From positions 31,426 through 95,425 of the forward strand of contig JAGPNG010000004.1 of assembly GCA_018052475.1 (NCBI GenBank): 64,000 nucleotides of DNA, in the 5' to 3' direction. Origin of the DNA: Candidatus Fermentithermobacillaceae bacterium. Its GTDB lineage: Bacteria > Bacillota > Sulfobacillia > Fermentithermobacillales > Fermentithermobacillaceae. Within the stretch, counting starts at the first letter, position 1; each line of letters opens with the position of its first letter. The translations under genes were made by a program, and so were the position numbers. A model generated the notes under the pieces. That model was not told where the DNA came from. It did not search any database and saw only the letters and a program-made list of their open reading frames with translations. Below, in pieces: positions 25,617 through 34,459 of this stretch.

Positions 25617-26681
25617 CAGTGTCTGCTTTTTGACGTAGGGGGAGGTGCTTGCTTTTAGGAGCGCACCGTATGTCATCACGAATGTGATTATGTCGCCTGT
25701 AGAGATTGGTTCTTCGGCGTCTTCGATGTCGCATACTAGGTGGTCTGATGAGGCCCCGAGTATCTCAACCCCTCTTGTCAGAGGAGAAAGTGCGTCGGGG
25801 TCTATGTCTTGGCGCCCTACTGCTAAAAGGGCTCTTCTTCTTATTCCTCGATCTTGAAAGACAGGTACGTTGCCGAAAGCATCTTGCCCGATTTCGCCAA
25901 AGGGCTTTGATGGTTTGCTTTGCACCTCGATAACTTCGGCCTGTAGCAAAAAGGCATCTTGATAGCAACCGGGCACATGTTCTCTGCGAACCGCCTCCAA
26001 CCCAAGAAGAATGGCTTCGCCGATGCGTAATTCTGTCACACCGTCAGGCATATCGCCATCTAACAGCATTTTCATATTGGTCGAAGAACCGCCTGAGACC
26101 CGCGACATAGTTAGCCCTGTCGCATCCTCGATCTGTTTCTTTGAATGGATGAGAAGGCTCATCTTTTCCTTTGTAGGTATCACCCCTCCGAAACAGCCCC
26201 AATTAACGCCTACTCCAACCAGCTCGATACCGGGTAAATGCGCCATTTCTCTGGCAACCTGAGGAGCCTTATCCGGCAATACGCCTTCCCGCAAATCGCC
26301 CAGATCTATCATGAGCACAACCTTGTGGACCTTACCTATCCTCGTAGCTTCTTCGCCTAGCCTCATTACAGTCGTAATCTCGCTGTTGAGACTAGTATCT
26401 GCATATTTAACTGCCTCAGCACACCGAGAATAGCCGGGAGCCCTGATAAGGACCGTCTCTCCGCCGTAGCCAGACTCTCTGACTCTGCGCAGATTCTCTA
26501 TCCGCGAGTCGCCTATAGCCTTCACCCCACCTGCAACCATAGCCTCTACCACCGCCGGATGCGCGCACGTCCCTTTGGCTATCCCTACGATCCTCGTCCC
26601 ATACTGACTCGCAAGCTCGCTAACCACCCGAGCATTATGCTCAATCTTCTTAGTATCTATAACCATACGCGGATAACTCAT
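25614..26681 (-). CDS. PLP-dependent racemase, alanine/ornithine racemase family
   Basis: 355 residues with an alanine-racemase-like N-terminal barrel: MVIDTKKIEHNARVV, GIAKGTCAHPAVV (PLP lysine in GIAKG), GVNWGCFGG, SGGSSTNMKML and ELRIGEAILLG near the phosphate site. The C-terminal domain GRQDIDPDALSPLTRGVEILGASSDHLVCDIEDAE...GDIITFVMTYGALL fits the clostridial ornithine racemase branch, used in ornithine fermentation, better than cell-wall alanine racemase. The ATG at 26681 follows GAGGGGGGAGAAC; the frame is open upstream across a dispersed repeat, but this is not expected to be translated. Substrate uncertain. Its stop codon lies in a repeat. Confidence 0.75.
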   Translation of the reverse strand: MSYPRMVIDTKKIEHNARVVSELASQYGTRIVGIAKGTCAHPAVVEAMVAGGVKAIGDSRIENLRRVRESGYGGETVLIRAPGYSRCAEAVKYADTSLNSEITTVMRLGEEATRIGKVHKVVLMIDLGDLREGVLPDKAPQVAREMAHLPGIELVGVGVNWGCFGGVIPTKEKMSLLIHSKKQIEDATGLTMSRVSGGSSTNMKMLLDGDMPDGVTELRIGEAILLGLEAVRREHVPGCYQDAFLLQAEVIEVQSKPSKPFGEIGQDAFGNVPVFQDRGIRRRALLAVGRQDIDPDALSPLTRGVEILGASSDHLVCDIEDAEEPISTGDIITFVMTYGALLKASTSPYVKKQTL

Positions 26682-26694
26682 GTTCTCCCCCCTC

Positions 26695-26723
26695 GAAGCA
26701 AGGGGGACGGCACTTTCTGCTTC
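26695..26723. repeat. Dispersed repeat copy upstream of the racemase gene
   Basis: GAAGCAAGGGGGACGGCACT followed by TTCTGCTTC, then an extra TTTTTGCTTCG half. It sits between the oxidoreductase terminus region and the racemase start, 14 bp ahead of the ATG, so it is in the 5' untranslated region. Confidence 0.7.
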
Positions 26724-26819
26724 GCTTTTTGCTTCGCCTGCCATCTTTGCAAGCTCCCGTCCTCCTTGCCAGCTAGTAACCGGTCTCAAATTCATCTCGG
26801 ACAATTACTTCAGGTTCGG

Positions 26820-27830
26820 TCAGTCGGTTTCACACCCAAGCACCTTTTTTGCCTTGACCACCCACTCAGCGTCTCTCAATAAAGCCCTTCCGACTCCGAT
26901 CAAATCGGCCTTGCCCTCCTGCAAGACTTCTTCGGCAAACTTTGGATCGGTTATGCCCCCTGTGACCAAAACTGGGATATCAACGCGGCTCTTTACCAAA
27001 GCGGCAGCTGGCACATAATACCCGGGAGGCGCCTCTTTGGGACGGGAACCTGCAAATGCACCTGAAACGTCTATGAGTGAGGCGCCTTCACTCTGCAACA
27101 TGGCCGCCACCAAAGCGGCATCTTCGGGAACGATTCCCCCTTCTATACCATCCACACATCCGAGGCGCACAAATAGCGGAAACTCTTCACCCACAGATTC
27201 CTTCACTGCCCTAACTACTTCTAACAAAAATCGTGCCCGGTTTGATAGACTGCCACCATACTCGTCGGTCCTTTTGTTCGTAAGGGGCGACAGAAACTGA
27301 TTAAGGAGATAGCCGTGCGCCGCATGAATTTCAATGGCTTGAAACCCCGCCTTTTTGGCTCGTTGTCCAGCCAAAGCGAAGTGCCGGATAGTCTGAGCAA
27401 TGTCCTCAGCCGTCATGGCAATCGGGACCTGGGTGCGTCCCGGAATAGGAACCGCTGATGGCCCTAATGGCATGGAACCGGTAACTTCGGGACTGGCTGC
27501 AGCTCCTGCGTGATTCAACTGGATAACTGCGACTGCGCCTTCGGAACATATAGCATTTGCAAGTTCTGCAAACCTGGGCACTGCGTCATCGCTATCGATG
27601 CCCAATTGCCCTCTATGCGCTTTCCCTGTCTTTGTAATATAGGTATGCTCTACAATAATCATGCCAACCCCATATCGCGCACGTGTAGCGTAATGGGCAA
27701 TGGTCCCGTCGCTTGGCCTGCCGTCATCGGCGACCGAACCACCGGGACCCTCAATGGCCGTCGCCATAGGCGGCATTACAACTCTATTCCTCAAATGAAG
27801 ACCAGAAAACGATATGGGCGTAAAAAGCAA
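26820..27830 (-). CDS. NADH:flavin oxidoreductase, Old Yellow Enzyme family
   Basis: About 336 residues, FMN TIM barrel only, without the Fe-S and FAD/NAD domains of the long 2,4-dienoyl-CoA reductases. Landmarks: LFTPISFSGLHLRNRVVMPPMAT, GMIIVEHTYIT, IQLNHAGAAAS, EIHAAHGYLLNQFLSPLTNKRTDEYGGSL (HxxH-type active site), PVLVTGGIT and LIGVGRALLRD. It would reduce activated double bonds of enones or related substrates; the physiological one is unknown. Likely start is the TTG at 27830 after GAGGTGG, although the frame opens at 27845. Followed after about 140 bp by the racemase gene. Confidence 0.85.
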   Translation of the reverse strand: MLFTPISFSGLHLRNRVVMPPMATAIEGPGGSVADDGRPSDGTIAHYATRARYGVGMIIVEHTYITKTGKAHRGQLGIDSDDAVPRFAELANAICSEGAVAVIQLNHAGAAASPEVTGSMPLGPSAVPIPGRTQVPIAMTAEDIAQTIRHFALAGQRAKKAGFQAIEIHAAHGYLLNQFLSPLTNKRTDEYGGSLSNRARFLLEVVRAVKESVGEEFPLFVRLGCVDGIEGGIVPEDAALVAAMLQSEGASLIDVSGAFAGSRPKEAPPGYYVPAAALVKSRVDIPVLVTGGITDPKFAEEVLQEGKADLIGVGRALLRDAEWVVKAKKVLGCETD

Positions 27831-28102
27831 GACCACCTCAATCAACTCCTTTTCTCAAACTATGGAAAAACTCTGAGTAAAGCACAGGGCCGGCTCGCAT
27901 TTTTCCCCTCAACATGCGCTGCCATGCTCCTTTTTGGTTTATCTTTCGTCTTATGAATCTAGATGTTTCGGACGATCCTGTTCTCCGAAGACAAGGCTCT
28001 TAGGAACCCGGGTTCTTGAAAGACCCCGGGACATCACTACCGAGCCTCCGAATCCCTTACCTTCATATACACCATGCGTACATTTGGCTCCTGCTCACTT
28101 CT

Positions 28103-29161
28103 TTAGTTCCACATCTTGAGCCCCTCGACAAAATTCCGGTCACACGATGCAATGAACCGCGCAAGAACTCTCCCTGCATCCTCGACATCTCTTATCGACA
28201 GAGTCTCGACAGAAGTATGCATATACCGCTGGGGAATGGAAATGAGACCTGTGGCCACTCCGTCTCTCGAAACATGAAGAACTCCCGCGTCCGTTCCGGT
28301 TCCTGCAGGTGCCACCTTTTGCTGAAGATTCACTCCAATCTCCCGAGCTGCTCTTTCAAGGCCCGATGCAATCTTTGGATGAATTGTACTACCTACAGTC
28401 ATCGTTGGACCCTTCCCGAGAAACGTGGTTCTATGTTCCGGGACTGAAGGAGTATCACCCTGACAGACATCTATGGCAATTCCAATGTCAGGGTGAATTG
28501 CATAAGCCGACGCTTCAGCCCCATGAGAACCAGTTTCTTCTTGTGTGGTAGCCACAGCGTAGACATCGGCGCAGAAATTGTACTTTCTCAATTCGTCCAA
28601 TAAGACCAGCATTACTGCCACTCCTGCACGATCATCCAGGCTCTTTCTGGCCATCATTCCTCCCATCAGTTCTGTTACTTCTCGCTTGTATGTAGCAACG
28701 TCGCCCACTCTGACGAGAGCACGTACCTCATCTTCAGGCAGGCCAAGATCTATGAAAAGATTCTCGGCTTTTTGAGGTTTTCCAGATTCTTCGGGCGACA
28801 AAAGATGCGGCGGTTTGGTACCGACTACACCGGTCAGAGGCCGTCTCCCATATACAATGACTTCATGGGCTGGCAAAACCCGGGGATCAATCCCTTGGGT
28901 AGTGAATCTAAGGAATCCCCCGTCTTCTATCTTCGTGACAATTATGCCGACTTCGTCCATGTGGGCAGCCAACATGATTTTGGTATGCGGCTTTTGCCCG
29001 CCACCTCTTTTGACTCCGATCACATTGCCGAGGGCATCAGAATAAATCTCGTCCACAAGGCCGGCCATGGAATCTTTGACCAACTCCTGTATATTAATGT
29101 ACTCGAATCCGGAAACACCGTGAGCCATTGAAGCTTTCATCAAAAATCCTCTGATATCCAA
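28103..29161 (-). CDS. M42 family metallopeptidase (glutamyl/deblocking aminopeptidase type)
   Basis: 352 residues, forming large dodecameric TET aminopeptidases in studied relatives. Metal ligands are visible in order: LAAHMDEVG, DDRAGVAVML, TTQEETGSHGAE (catalytic glutamates), IDVCQGDTP and the C-terminal PQRYMHTSVETLS. The TTG start follows TAGGAGGTATTG. Substrate specificity among M42 members varies. The 272 bp downstream, before the oxidoreductase, holds a 12-bp palindrome (GAACCCGGGTTC, about 28003) and no gene. Confidence 0.9.
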   Translation of the reverse strand: MDIRGFLMKASMAHGVSGFEYINIQELVKDSMAGLVDEIYSDALGNVIGVKRGGGQKPHTKIMLAAHMDEVGIIVTKIEDGGFLRFTTQGIDPRVLPAHEVIVYGRRPLTGVVGTKPPHLLSPEESGKPQKAENLFIDLGLPEDEVRALVRVGDVATYKREVTELMGGMMARKSLDDRAGVAVMLVLLDELRKYNFCADVYAVATTQEETGSHGAEASAYAIHPDIGIAIDVCQGDTPSVPEHRTTFLGKGPTMTVGSTIHPKIASGLERAAREIGVNLQQKVAPAGTGTDAGVLHVSRDGVATGLISIPQRYMHTSVETLSIRDVEDAGRVLARFIASCDRNFVEGLKMWN

Positions 29162-29493
29162 AACAATACCTCCTACCCATAATCAGCGCAAACTGCTCAA
29201 ACAGCTCGTCTGATTAGTATTCAGTAAAAAAGCGCGGGATTCCTTCTAAGAATGTGTAAACTGCCTGTCTAGACTGTCTGTTTATACTTGATTCCGGGCA
29301 GTTCCTCCTCGGTTGCGGATTTGAAGCAAAAAGTACCGTCCCCGGTGCTTTCCCCGGTGCTTTCTGAAGCAAAAAGTACCGTCCCCGGTGCTTCGGTTAG
29401 TGTACAGGATACGGAGGAGATTATGGCGAATGTCTAGGGTGTGTAGATGAGCGGGCGAAGCGGGTGGTTTTAGTTGGGGCGGGGTGATCTTGA
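29162..29493. other. Divergent spacer between the M42 peptidase and the dehydratase locus
   Basis: No gene seen. It contains two direct, closely spaced copies of the dispersed repeat (29322-29394) and then a G-rich stretch leading to the TTG start at 29494. Any promoter for the dehydratase operon should lie here but no clear -35/-10 pair was found. Confidence 0.4.
29322..29394. repeat. Two tandem copies of the dispersed repeat
   Basis: Two direct copies, 29322-29350 and 29364-29394, each TGAAGCAAAAAGTACCGTCC then CCGGTGCTT(C), separated by a partial TCCCCGGTGCTTTC. The right arm is GGTGCTTC here in place of CTGCTTC, so the pairs are imperfect. This is the only direct tandem arrangement in the window. 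Confidence 0.75.
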
Positions 29494-30744
29494 TTGGATC
29501 CTATAAGATTTTATGCCGGGATACTTAGGCAGAACATGGATAACCCTAGGCGAATTTCCAATATGATAGATTTTGGATTGTCTGTTGCATATTATTACGT
29601 TTCTGTCTTTAGGGATAAGAGGCTGCCGAAGTCTCTTCAGTACCTCAATCGATACTCTATAGGAAGGATAAGGAGTTCCCTGGCAAACCCAGATAACTCG
29701 GTGTGGGTGAATCTATTTGCGCCTTCAGAATTGGTGACCGCAATGGATATTGATCCTCTATTCATGGAGGCTTATTCATCTTTCATGGCAGGCTTTCTTA
29801 TTGAGGATTTGCTTATAGATGCCGCTGAGACGCGAGGTCTTTCAAATACACTGTGCAGCTTTCACAAAACGTTTCTCGGAGCAAATGAACTCGGCATCGT
29901 AAGGAAGCCCAAATACATAGTGACTACGTCTATGATATGTGACGGGAATATACCTACCTTCAAATACCTTGCCAAGAAACTGGAGGTTCCGCTCTTTGTG
30001 ATTGACGTCCCCTATTCCTACTCTCAGGATGGGGTCAAGTACGTAAGCAAGCAGCTCGTTGAGCTTGCCTACGAATTAGAGAGATGCTTCAATAGGCGCC
30101 TGGATATAGATAAACTGCGAGAAGTAGTGAGAACGGAAAATCAGACGCGAGCCCTGATGAAAAAATACCTAGCCTATGCCGGCCACAAGTGTGTGGTTCC
30201 TGCCATGCCTTTCGAAATGTACATGCTTTTCGCGTCACACGTTTTCATAGGCAGTCCAGAGGTTTTGGCATTTTATCGAATGCTCGTTGAGGACACTAAG
30301 CAAGCACCTGATAAGACCGGTAAGAGCGTGCTTTTCATCCATCTCGTCCCAATGTTTGAGAAGAATTTCGAGCGCTACTTCAACTTCAGCGACAAACTGC
30401 ACATTTTGGGTTTTGACCTCAACTATGATTTCATGGATGAGATCGATGAAAAGGACCCGTTTCTTGGAATTGCCGAAAAACTCATCCTCAATTCCCTCAA
30501 CGGCGAGGCGACCCGAAGGCTCTCACTAATTGCAGACCTAGTCAGAAAATTGAACCCGGACGGAGTCATACAATTCTGCCATCTAGGCTGCAAACAGTCT
30601 ATGGGATCTAGGTTTTTGATAAAAGAACTGATAGGGAAATTAGGACTGCCTTTCCTACATATTGACGGGGATTTTGTGGACAAACGAAACAACCAGGAAG
30701 GACAGAACCGCACCAGAATAGAAGCTTTTCTCGAAATGCTTTGA
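29494..30744 (+). CDS. 2-hydroxyacyl-CoA dehydratase D-component (HgdB/BcrC) family subunit
   Basis: 416 residues of the family of Fe-S subunits in 2-hydroxyacyl-CoA dehydratases, benzoyl-CoA reductases and double-cubane-cluster reductases. Candidate cluster cysteines lie in LCSFHKTFLG, TTSMICDGN and IQFCHLGCKQSMGSR; the C-terminal LGLPFLHIDGDFVDKRNNQEGQNRTRIEAFLEML is the usual family ending. It would hold a [4Fe-4S] cluster and accept one low-potential electron from an activator ATPase. It starts with TTG (GGGGTG upstream). Nineteen bp later comes a second subunit fused to the activator, split by a mobile element. Substrate cannot be told: no CoA-transferase is adjacent. Confidence 0.75.
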   Translation: MDPIRFYAGILRQNMDNPRRISNMIDFGLSVAYYYVSVFRDKRLPKSLQYLNRYSIGRIRSSLANPDNSVWVNLFAPSELVTAMDIDPLFMEAYSSFMAGFLIEDLLIDAAETRGLSNTLCSFHKTFLGANELGIVRKPKYIVTTSMICDGNIPTFKYLAKKLEVPLFVIDVPYSYSQDGVKYVSKQLVELAYELERCFNRRLDIDKLREVVRTENQTRALMKKYLAYAGHKCVVPAMPFEMYMLFASHVFIGSPEVLAFYRMLVEDTKQAPDKTGKSVLFIHLVPMFEKNFERYFNFSDKLHILGFDLNYDFMDEIDEKDPFLGIAEKLILNSLNGEATRRLSLIADLVRKLNPDGVIQFCHLGCKQSMGSRFLIKELIGKLGLPFLHIDGDFVDKRNNQEGQNRTRIEAFLEML

Positions 30745-30763
30745 AAACACGGAGGTTAGGGAC

Positions 30764-30907
30764 TTGGTAGGTTATATCTGCAAGTATACGCCGATAGAGG
30801 TAATCGAGTCTTTTGGCGAAAAGCCTGAAAGATTAGAATCAGGATTTAAATCCCGTGAAAGAGCAGAAGCCATGCTTCACTCCAATGTGTGCAGCTATGT
30901 AAAGTAC
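30764..30907 (+). pseudogene. 5' fragment of a dehydratase-subunit/activator fusion gene, split by a mobile element
   Basis: First 48 codons from a TTG start (CGGAGGT upstream) of the gene that resumes at 40144. It encodes the family N-terminus including HSNVCSYVKY, whose cysteine is a conserved cluster ligand. The element starts right after the TAC codon; translation would run 22 codons into the element and stop at 30976. With the element removed (one copy of the AC dinucleotide kept) the reading continues in frame as VKYLSGVLENILEND, giving a 562-residue protein. Confidence 0.85.
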
Positions 30908-30930
30908 AGTTTACAAGGGACTACACAGGG
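30906..30930. other. Left attachment site and inverted terminal repeat of the integrated element
   Basis: The dinucleotide AC (30906-30907) is followed by AGTTTACAAGGGACTACAC. The other end carries the same 19 bp in inverted orientation with one mismatch, followed by AC at 40142-40143. A 2-bp direct repeat at inverted termini is the product expected of a large serine recombinase. The choice of AC as core rests on being the only match that restores the target frame. Confidence 0.75.
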
Positions 30931-30959
30931 TAGGTATCTGACGGGAGGTGTTCCGCCCG

Positions 30960-32471
30960 TCAGATTTTCCATGTGATATTCAAGCTGTCGCTTGTGGCGG
31001 CTACGGTGGTAATCATCAAATCCACCACCCGCCGCTTGTCGTCAAAGGATACATTGTCCCATGTGTCTAGGTAGCCGGAAATCTGGCTGACCTGTTCCGG
31101 GCTGATGGCTTCCACCGTCAGCTCAGCTATCTGCTTCACAAGTTCCTGCTTGCGTCCGTCCAGTTCCGCTATCTTCACATTCACATAGGAGAGCAGGACA
31201 TTGTTTGCACCCGTCAGACTGTCCACCAGCTTTTCAATCTCGCTGTCCACATGGGCAAGCTCCACTTGCAGTGCTGCAATTTTCGGGTTTGCCTTTGCCG
31301 CTTTCTTTCTGCCCGTCAGCGTCTTGTGCTTTTCCAGCTTTTTCACCATCTGCTGGTAAACCACCGCTTCCAGTTCGGAAGTGATGATTTTCCCACAGCC
31401 CGGACAACTCTTGTTATCCAGCCGTTTCGTGCAGCGGAGATATTGCCTGCCGGACGGATTGAAGATACTCATAAGCGCATATCCGCAATTCCCGCATTTG
31501 ATTTTTCCCGCCAGCCATGTGTGGGTGGCTTTCCGGGCAGACTGGATTTTCATGTTGTTCATCAGCTTCTTGCGGCAGGCCAGCCATATATCCGCCGGGA
31601 CAATGCCCTCATGGGGAGCCAGTACCAGCATTTGGTCTTTCAAGTCGTTCTTTTTGCTGGGCTTCACATCTCGCCCTTGATACAGATAGCAGCCGTTCAT
31701 GCCAGTAAAATCGGCAGCGTCATTGACAATGACTGTCCCTTGACTTTTGAAAAACTCGTACACATCAAGGTCTGCCTGCACATAGACAGGATTTCGTAAC
31801 ATCTGCGCCAGCGTGGGGCGTATCAGCTCTTTGCCGTTGAATAAAATCCCCTGTTCGGCAAAGTACCGGGTAATGTCCCCGTAGGAGGTAGTGGGCTGGG
31901 CGTACATCTCAAACATCAGCCGGATATTTGCCGCTTCGTCCGGATTTACCACCAGCTTTTTTGTGTTGATACCGTCCATCTTGATCGGCTCTGTATGGAA
32001 GCCATAAGGGGCTTTCCCACCCATCTTGAAACCTCGCTGGCTGCGGGAATAGTAAGCGTCCGTTACTCGCTTCTGTATGGTTTCCCTTTCAAGCTGGGCG
32101 AACACGATACAGATATTCAACATCGCCCGCCCCATCGGGGTGGAGGTATCAAATTTTTCCGTAGAGGACACAAACTCCACATTGTACTGCTGAAACAGCT
32201 CCATCATGTTGGCAAAGTCCAGAATGGAACGGCTGATACGGTCGAGCTTGTAAACCACGACTTTTGCAATCAGCCCCCGCTTGATGTCCCGCACCAGTTC
32301 TTGAAACTTCGGACGGTCTGTGTTCTTGCCGCTGTACCCTTTGTCTGTGTATTCCTTGCAGTTACCGCCTTTCAACTCATATTTGCAAAATTCAATCTGG
32401 CTTTCAATGGAAATGCTGTCCTTTTTGTCTACCGATTGTCTTGCATAGATCGCGTCTATTCGATTGTTCAT
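30960..32471 (-). CDS. Large serine recombinase (TnpX/TndX-like) of the element
   Basis: 503 residues. N-terminal resolvase domain with catalytic Ser13 in YARQSVD, then VVYKLDRISRSILDFANMM and FAQLERETIQKRV (residues 1-145); the recombinase domain with GKAPYGFHTEP; a zinc ribbon with CGNCGYAL...RYLRCTKR...CPGC around residues 330-375; and a C-terminal coiled coil (about 400-470). This enzyme cuts both att sites at a 2-bp core and integrates or excises the element. The gene sits at the left end, reading outward, 53 bp from the boundary, the usual place for such integrases. Length is near the lower end of the family. Confidence 0.93.
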   Translation of the reverse strand: MNNRIDAIYARQSVDKKDSISIESQIEFCKYELKGGNCKEYTDKGYSGKNTDRPKFQELVRDIKRGLIAKVVVYKLDRISRSILDFANMMELFQQYNVEFVSSTEKFDTSTPMGRAMLNICIVFAQLERETIQKRVTDAYYSRSQRGFKMGGKAPYGFHTEPIKMDGINTKKLVVNPDEAANIRLMFEMYAQPTTSYGDITRYFAEQGILFNGKELIRPTLAQMLRNPVYVQADLDVYEFFKSQGTVIVNDAADFTGMNGCYLYQGRDVKPSKKNDLKDQMLVLAPHEGIVPADIWLACRKKLMNNMKIQSARKATHTWLAGKIKCGNCGYALMSIFNPSGRQYLRCTKRLDNKSCPGCGKIITSELEAVVYQQMVKKLEKHKTLTGRKKAAKANPKIAALQVELAHVDSEIEKLVDSLTGANNVLLSYVNVKIAELDGRKQELVKQIAELTVEAISPEQVSQISGYLDTWDNVSFDDKRRVVDLMITTVAATSDSLNITWKI

Positions 32472-32565
32472 ATTGTCGCTCCTTTTCTTAAAAAAGAAAC
32501 GGAGCTGCTGACAGTTTTATTATACCGCCAGCAACCCCGCAAATCAACGATGGCTTCGGAAAATC

Positions 32566-32757
32566 TTACGCCCCGGCTTCCTCACTCTGCCGCTTGTCGG
32601 CATACTTGCGGAACACCTCATAAAGCTGCTGTTCCAGATCCCGGCGTTTTGCCGCCTCCTGCTCCGGCGTGAACACCGGGGAGAGATTTTCCAGCGTGAT
32701 TTCCTTTCCCTGAAAAGTCACGACTTCGGTTTCTTTCTTGTATCTGATATGCTCCAT
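32566..32757 (-). CDS. Small conserved protein of the mobilizable element
   Basis: 63 residues from the ATG at 32757 (MEHIRYKKETEVVTFQGKEI), a charged, probably helical protein with PVFTPEQEAAKRRDLEQQLYEVFRKYADKR. GGAGGT lies only a few bases before this ATG; the in-frame ATG at 32781 is possible but overlaps the site. Found between integrase and relaxase genes, it could be an accessory for excision or relaxosome assembly. I do not recognise a defined family. Confidence 0.6.
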   Translation of the reverse strand: MEHIRYKKETEVVTFQGKEITLENLSPVFTPEQEAAKRRDLEQQLYEVFRKYADKRQSEEAGA

Positions 32758-32827
32758 AGTACCTCCGTATTTAATTTTCAAAGTGCAGTGCCGTCATGCT
32801 GCGGCGTGAAATGTTTTCTGTCATCAA

Positions 32828-33769
32828 TCACCGTTCCCTTGTGTGTCGCTGCTGCCGTTTCAGTTCCGCCAGCACTTCCGGCGGGATACGGTCAACCAGC
32901 CTTTGCATATTGTCCAGTTCGCTTTCCAGCTTTGCCCGTTCCATCGTATCTTTCATCTTGCCTTTTTCGCTGGCTTTGGCTCTGGCTTCCAACTGTTCAT
33001 TTTCTGCCAAAAGGTCGTTTATTGTGACCTTGTATTTTTTGAGCTGACCGGAGAAGTTCTCCATCTGCGGAAACCACTTTTTCAGCAGGGAGAGGGCTTC
33101 CTCTTTCTTCTTTCCGGCGTTGAACGGGGTAATACCGTCCAGCGTGGCTTCAATGGCTCTTGCCTGTTTGGAGAGATTGACCGCCTGCTTGAACAGGCGG
33201 GTGGGGATATGCTTCCTGCCTGTCTTACTGGCGCTTTCCCCACGCTCCAAGTCGGGATATTTCTCCACCATATAGGCGTGAAAATCGTCCTGCCATTTTG
33301 TGAGGTTGGCTCTGTTCCCGATGATTTCTTTTGCACACAGGCGGTTGTCCTCTGTCAGCGGGACAAAGACCAAATGCAGGTGGGGCGTTTTCTCGTCCAT
33401 GTGTACCACCGCCGACACGATATTTTCTTTCCCTACCCGCCCGATTAAGAAATCAGCCGCCCTCTGGAAAAATTCCTGTATCTCCTTTGGGGACTTCTTC
33501 TTGAAAAACTCAGGGCTGGCGGTAATCAGCGTATCCACAAACCGGGTGCTGTCCCTGCGGGTGCGGCAGCCAGCTTGTTCAATGCGGCTTTTAATGAAGT
33601 GATAGTATCTGCTCTCCGGCTTGATGATGTGGAAATTGTACTTGCTCCGGCTGGTGTCAATGTCGGGATTGCTGGCGTACTGTTCCTTTTGTCGTTCGTG
33701 GTGGGCTTCCAGCGGTCTTGCCGGATTGCCCTTGTGTTTCTCAAACCGCAAAATTGCGTGTTGTGCCAT
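32828..33769 (-). CDS. MobV-type relaxase (Mob/Pre family)
   Basis: 313 residues. Nicks the element at its oriT and leads the strand during mobilization. The N-terminus MAQHAILRFEKHKGN and the histidine motif HMDEKTPHLHLVF (near residue 125) are the MobV metal-binding signature; a coiled-coil tail (residues 240-300, rich in Glu/Lys/Leu) follows. Full-length MobV proteins are often 400-500 residues, so this is a compact form. An inverted repeat that could be oriT lies directly upstream at 33790-33830. It supports classifying the element as mobilizable and not self-transmissible. Confidence 0.9.
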   Translation of the reverse strand: MAQHAILRFEKHKGNPARPLEAHHERQKEQYASNPDIDTSRSKYNFHIIKPESRYYHFIKSRIEQAGCRTRRDSTRFVDTLITASPEFFKKKSPKEIQEFFQRAADFLIGRVGKENIVSAVVHMDEKTPHLHLVFVPLTEDNRLCAKEIIGNRANLTKWQDDFHAYMVEKYPDLERGESASKTGRKHIPTRLFKQAVNLSKQARAIEATLDGITPFNAGKKKEEALSLLKKWFPQMENFSGQLKKYKVTINDLLAENEQLEARAKASEKGKMKDTMERAKLESELDNMQRLVDRIPPEVLAELKRQQRHTRER

Positions 33770-33780
33770 GAAACCCCTTT

Positions 33781-33830
33781 CCCCATTCCGTTCCCTTCCG
33801 GGACTTTTTCACAGGAAAATCCCGCAGAAA
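33781..33830 (-). other. Candidate oriT hairpin upstream of the relaxase gene
   Basis: CGGGATTTTC, a CTGT loop and GAAAAAGTCCCG (33799-33824) can pair, flanked by the partly inverted CCATTCC/GGAATGG tracts (33782-33788 and 33848-33854). MobV oriT sites usually lie just upstream of mob and contain such a stem. I did not find the well-known MobV nick consensus, so this is a placement guess. Confidence 0.25.
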
Positions 33831-33952
33831 ATATCTCGGATAGGAAGGGAATGGATAGAATATAAATCAATATTTTTATCTCTGTATTTCTATATACCGT
33901 CCGATTTTCGTACTTCAAGAGGATTGATTATCGTACTTGTGGGGTGCGGTTT

Positions 33953-34348
33953 TCAGTCCTCCGGCGTTCCATAACCGGATTTCTTGAAGTCGGTGTTTGG
34001 AACCGCTTCGTAGGATTTTGGGTAAATACGGTTGGGTTTTCCACAGCCCTGCTTCTGGATTTCCACCAGTCCGGCGTATTGCAGCTCCCGCAGGGTGTTG
34101 ACCGCTTTCTGCCGTCCGCAGTGGAGCAGCTCTACCACCTCGTTGATGGGATAGTAGAGGTAAATGCGCCCGTATTCGTCCGCCCACCCGTTTTTCCGGG
34201 ACAGGTCTGTTCGGCGCAGGATAAAGGCATACAGTACCTTTGCTTCGTTGGACAGGGGTTTGAATGTGGGGGCTTCAAAGAGGAAATTCGGGAGCCGGGT
34301 GAAGCTGACCGATTTCTCCGGTTGATGAATATAAATCGTGTTTGTCAT
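33953..34348 (-). CDS. RepA_N-type replication initiator, short form
   Basis: 131 residues beginning MTNTIYIHQPEKSVSFTRLPNFLFEAPTFKPLSNEAKVLYAFILRRTDLS, the typical RepA_N winged-helix domain of plasmid and conjugative element initiators, with NEVVELLHCGRQKAVNTLRELQYAGLVE as the recognition helix region. Full proteins have about 250-350 residues; only the N-terminal domain is present, with a stop after TPED. It may be a transcriptional/replication regulator derived from RepA or a truncated initiator. No Shine-Dalgarno sequence was obvious. Confidence 0.75.
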   Translation of the reverse strand: MTNTIYIHQPEKSVSFTRLPNFLFEAPTFKPLSNEAKVLYAFILRRTDLSRKNGWADEYGRIYLYYPINEVVELLHCGRQKAVNTLRELQYAGLVEIQKQGCGKPNRIYPKSYEAVPNTDFKKSGYGTPED

Positions 34349-34459
34349 ATCGTGTTTTGTGGACGGTTAGAAGCCCGTTTTCTGGGGCAGACGGTAGTTT
34401 CTATTGCCTGCCCTTGTTCTGTCCTTGTAAAGCCTTGTAAATCAAGGACTTTTCAGCCC

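Noticed and set aside
29322..29394. CRISPR-like array
   Set aside because: Only two copies with a 13-bp spacer and the same repeat is scattered elsewhere as single copies; no cas genes.
30764..30976. Complete 70-aa gene
   Set aside because: Last 22 codons come from the mobile element; the first 48 codons are the N-terminus of the gene that continues at 40144.
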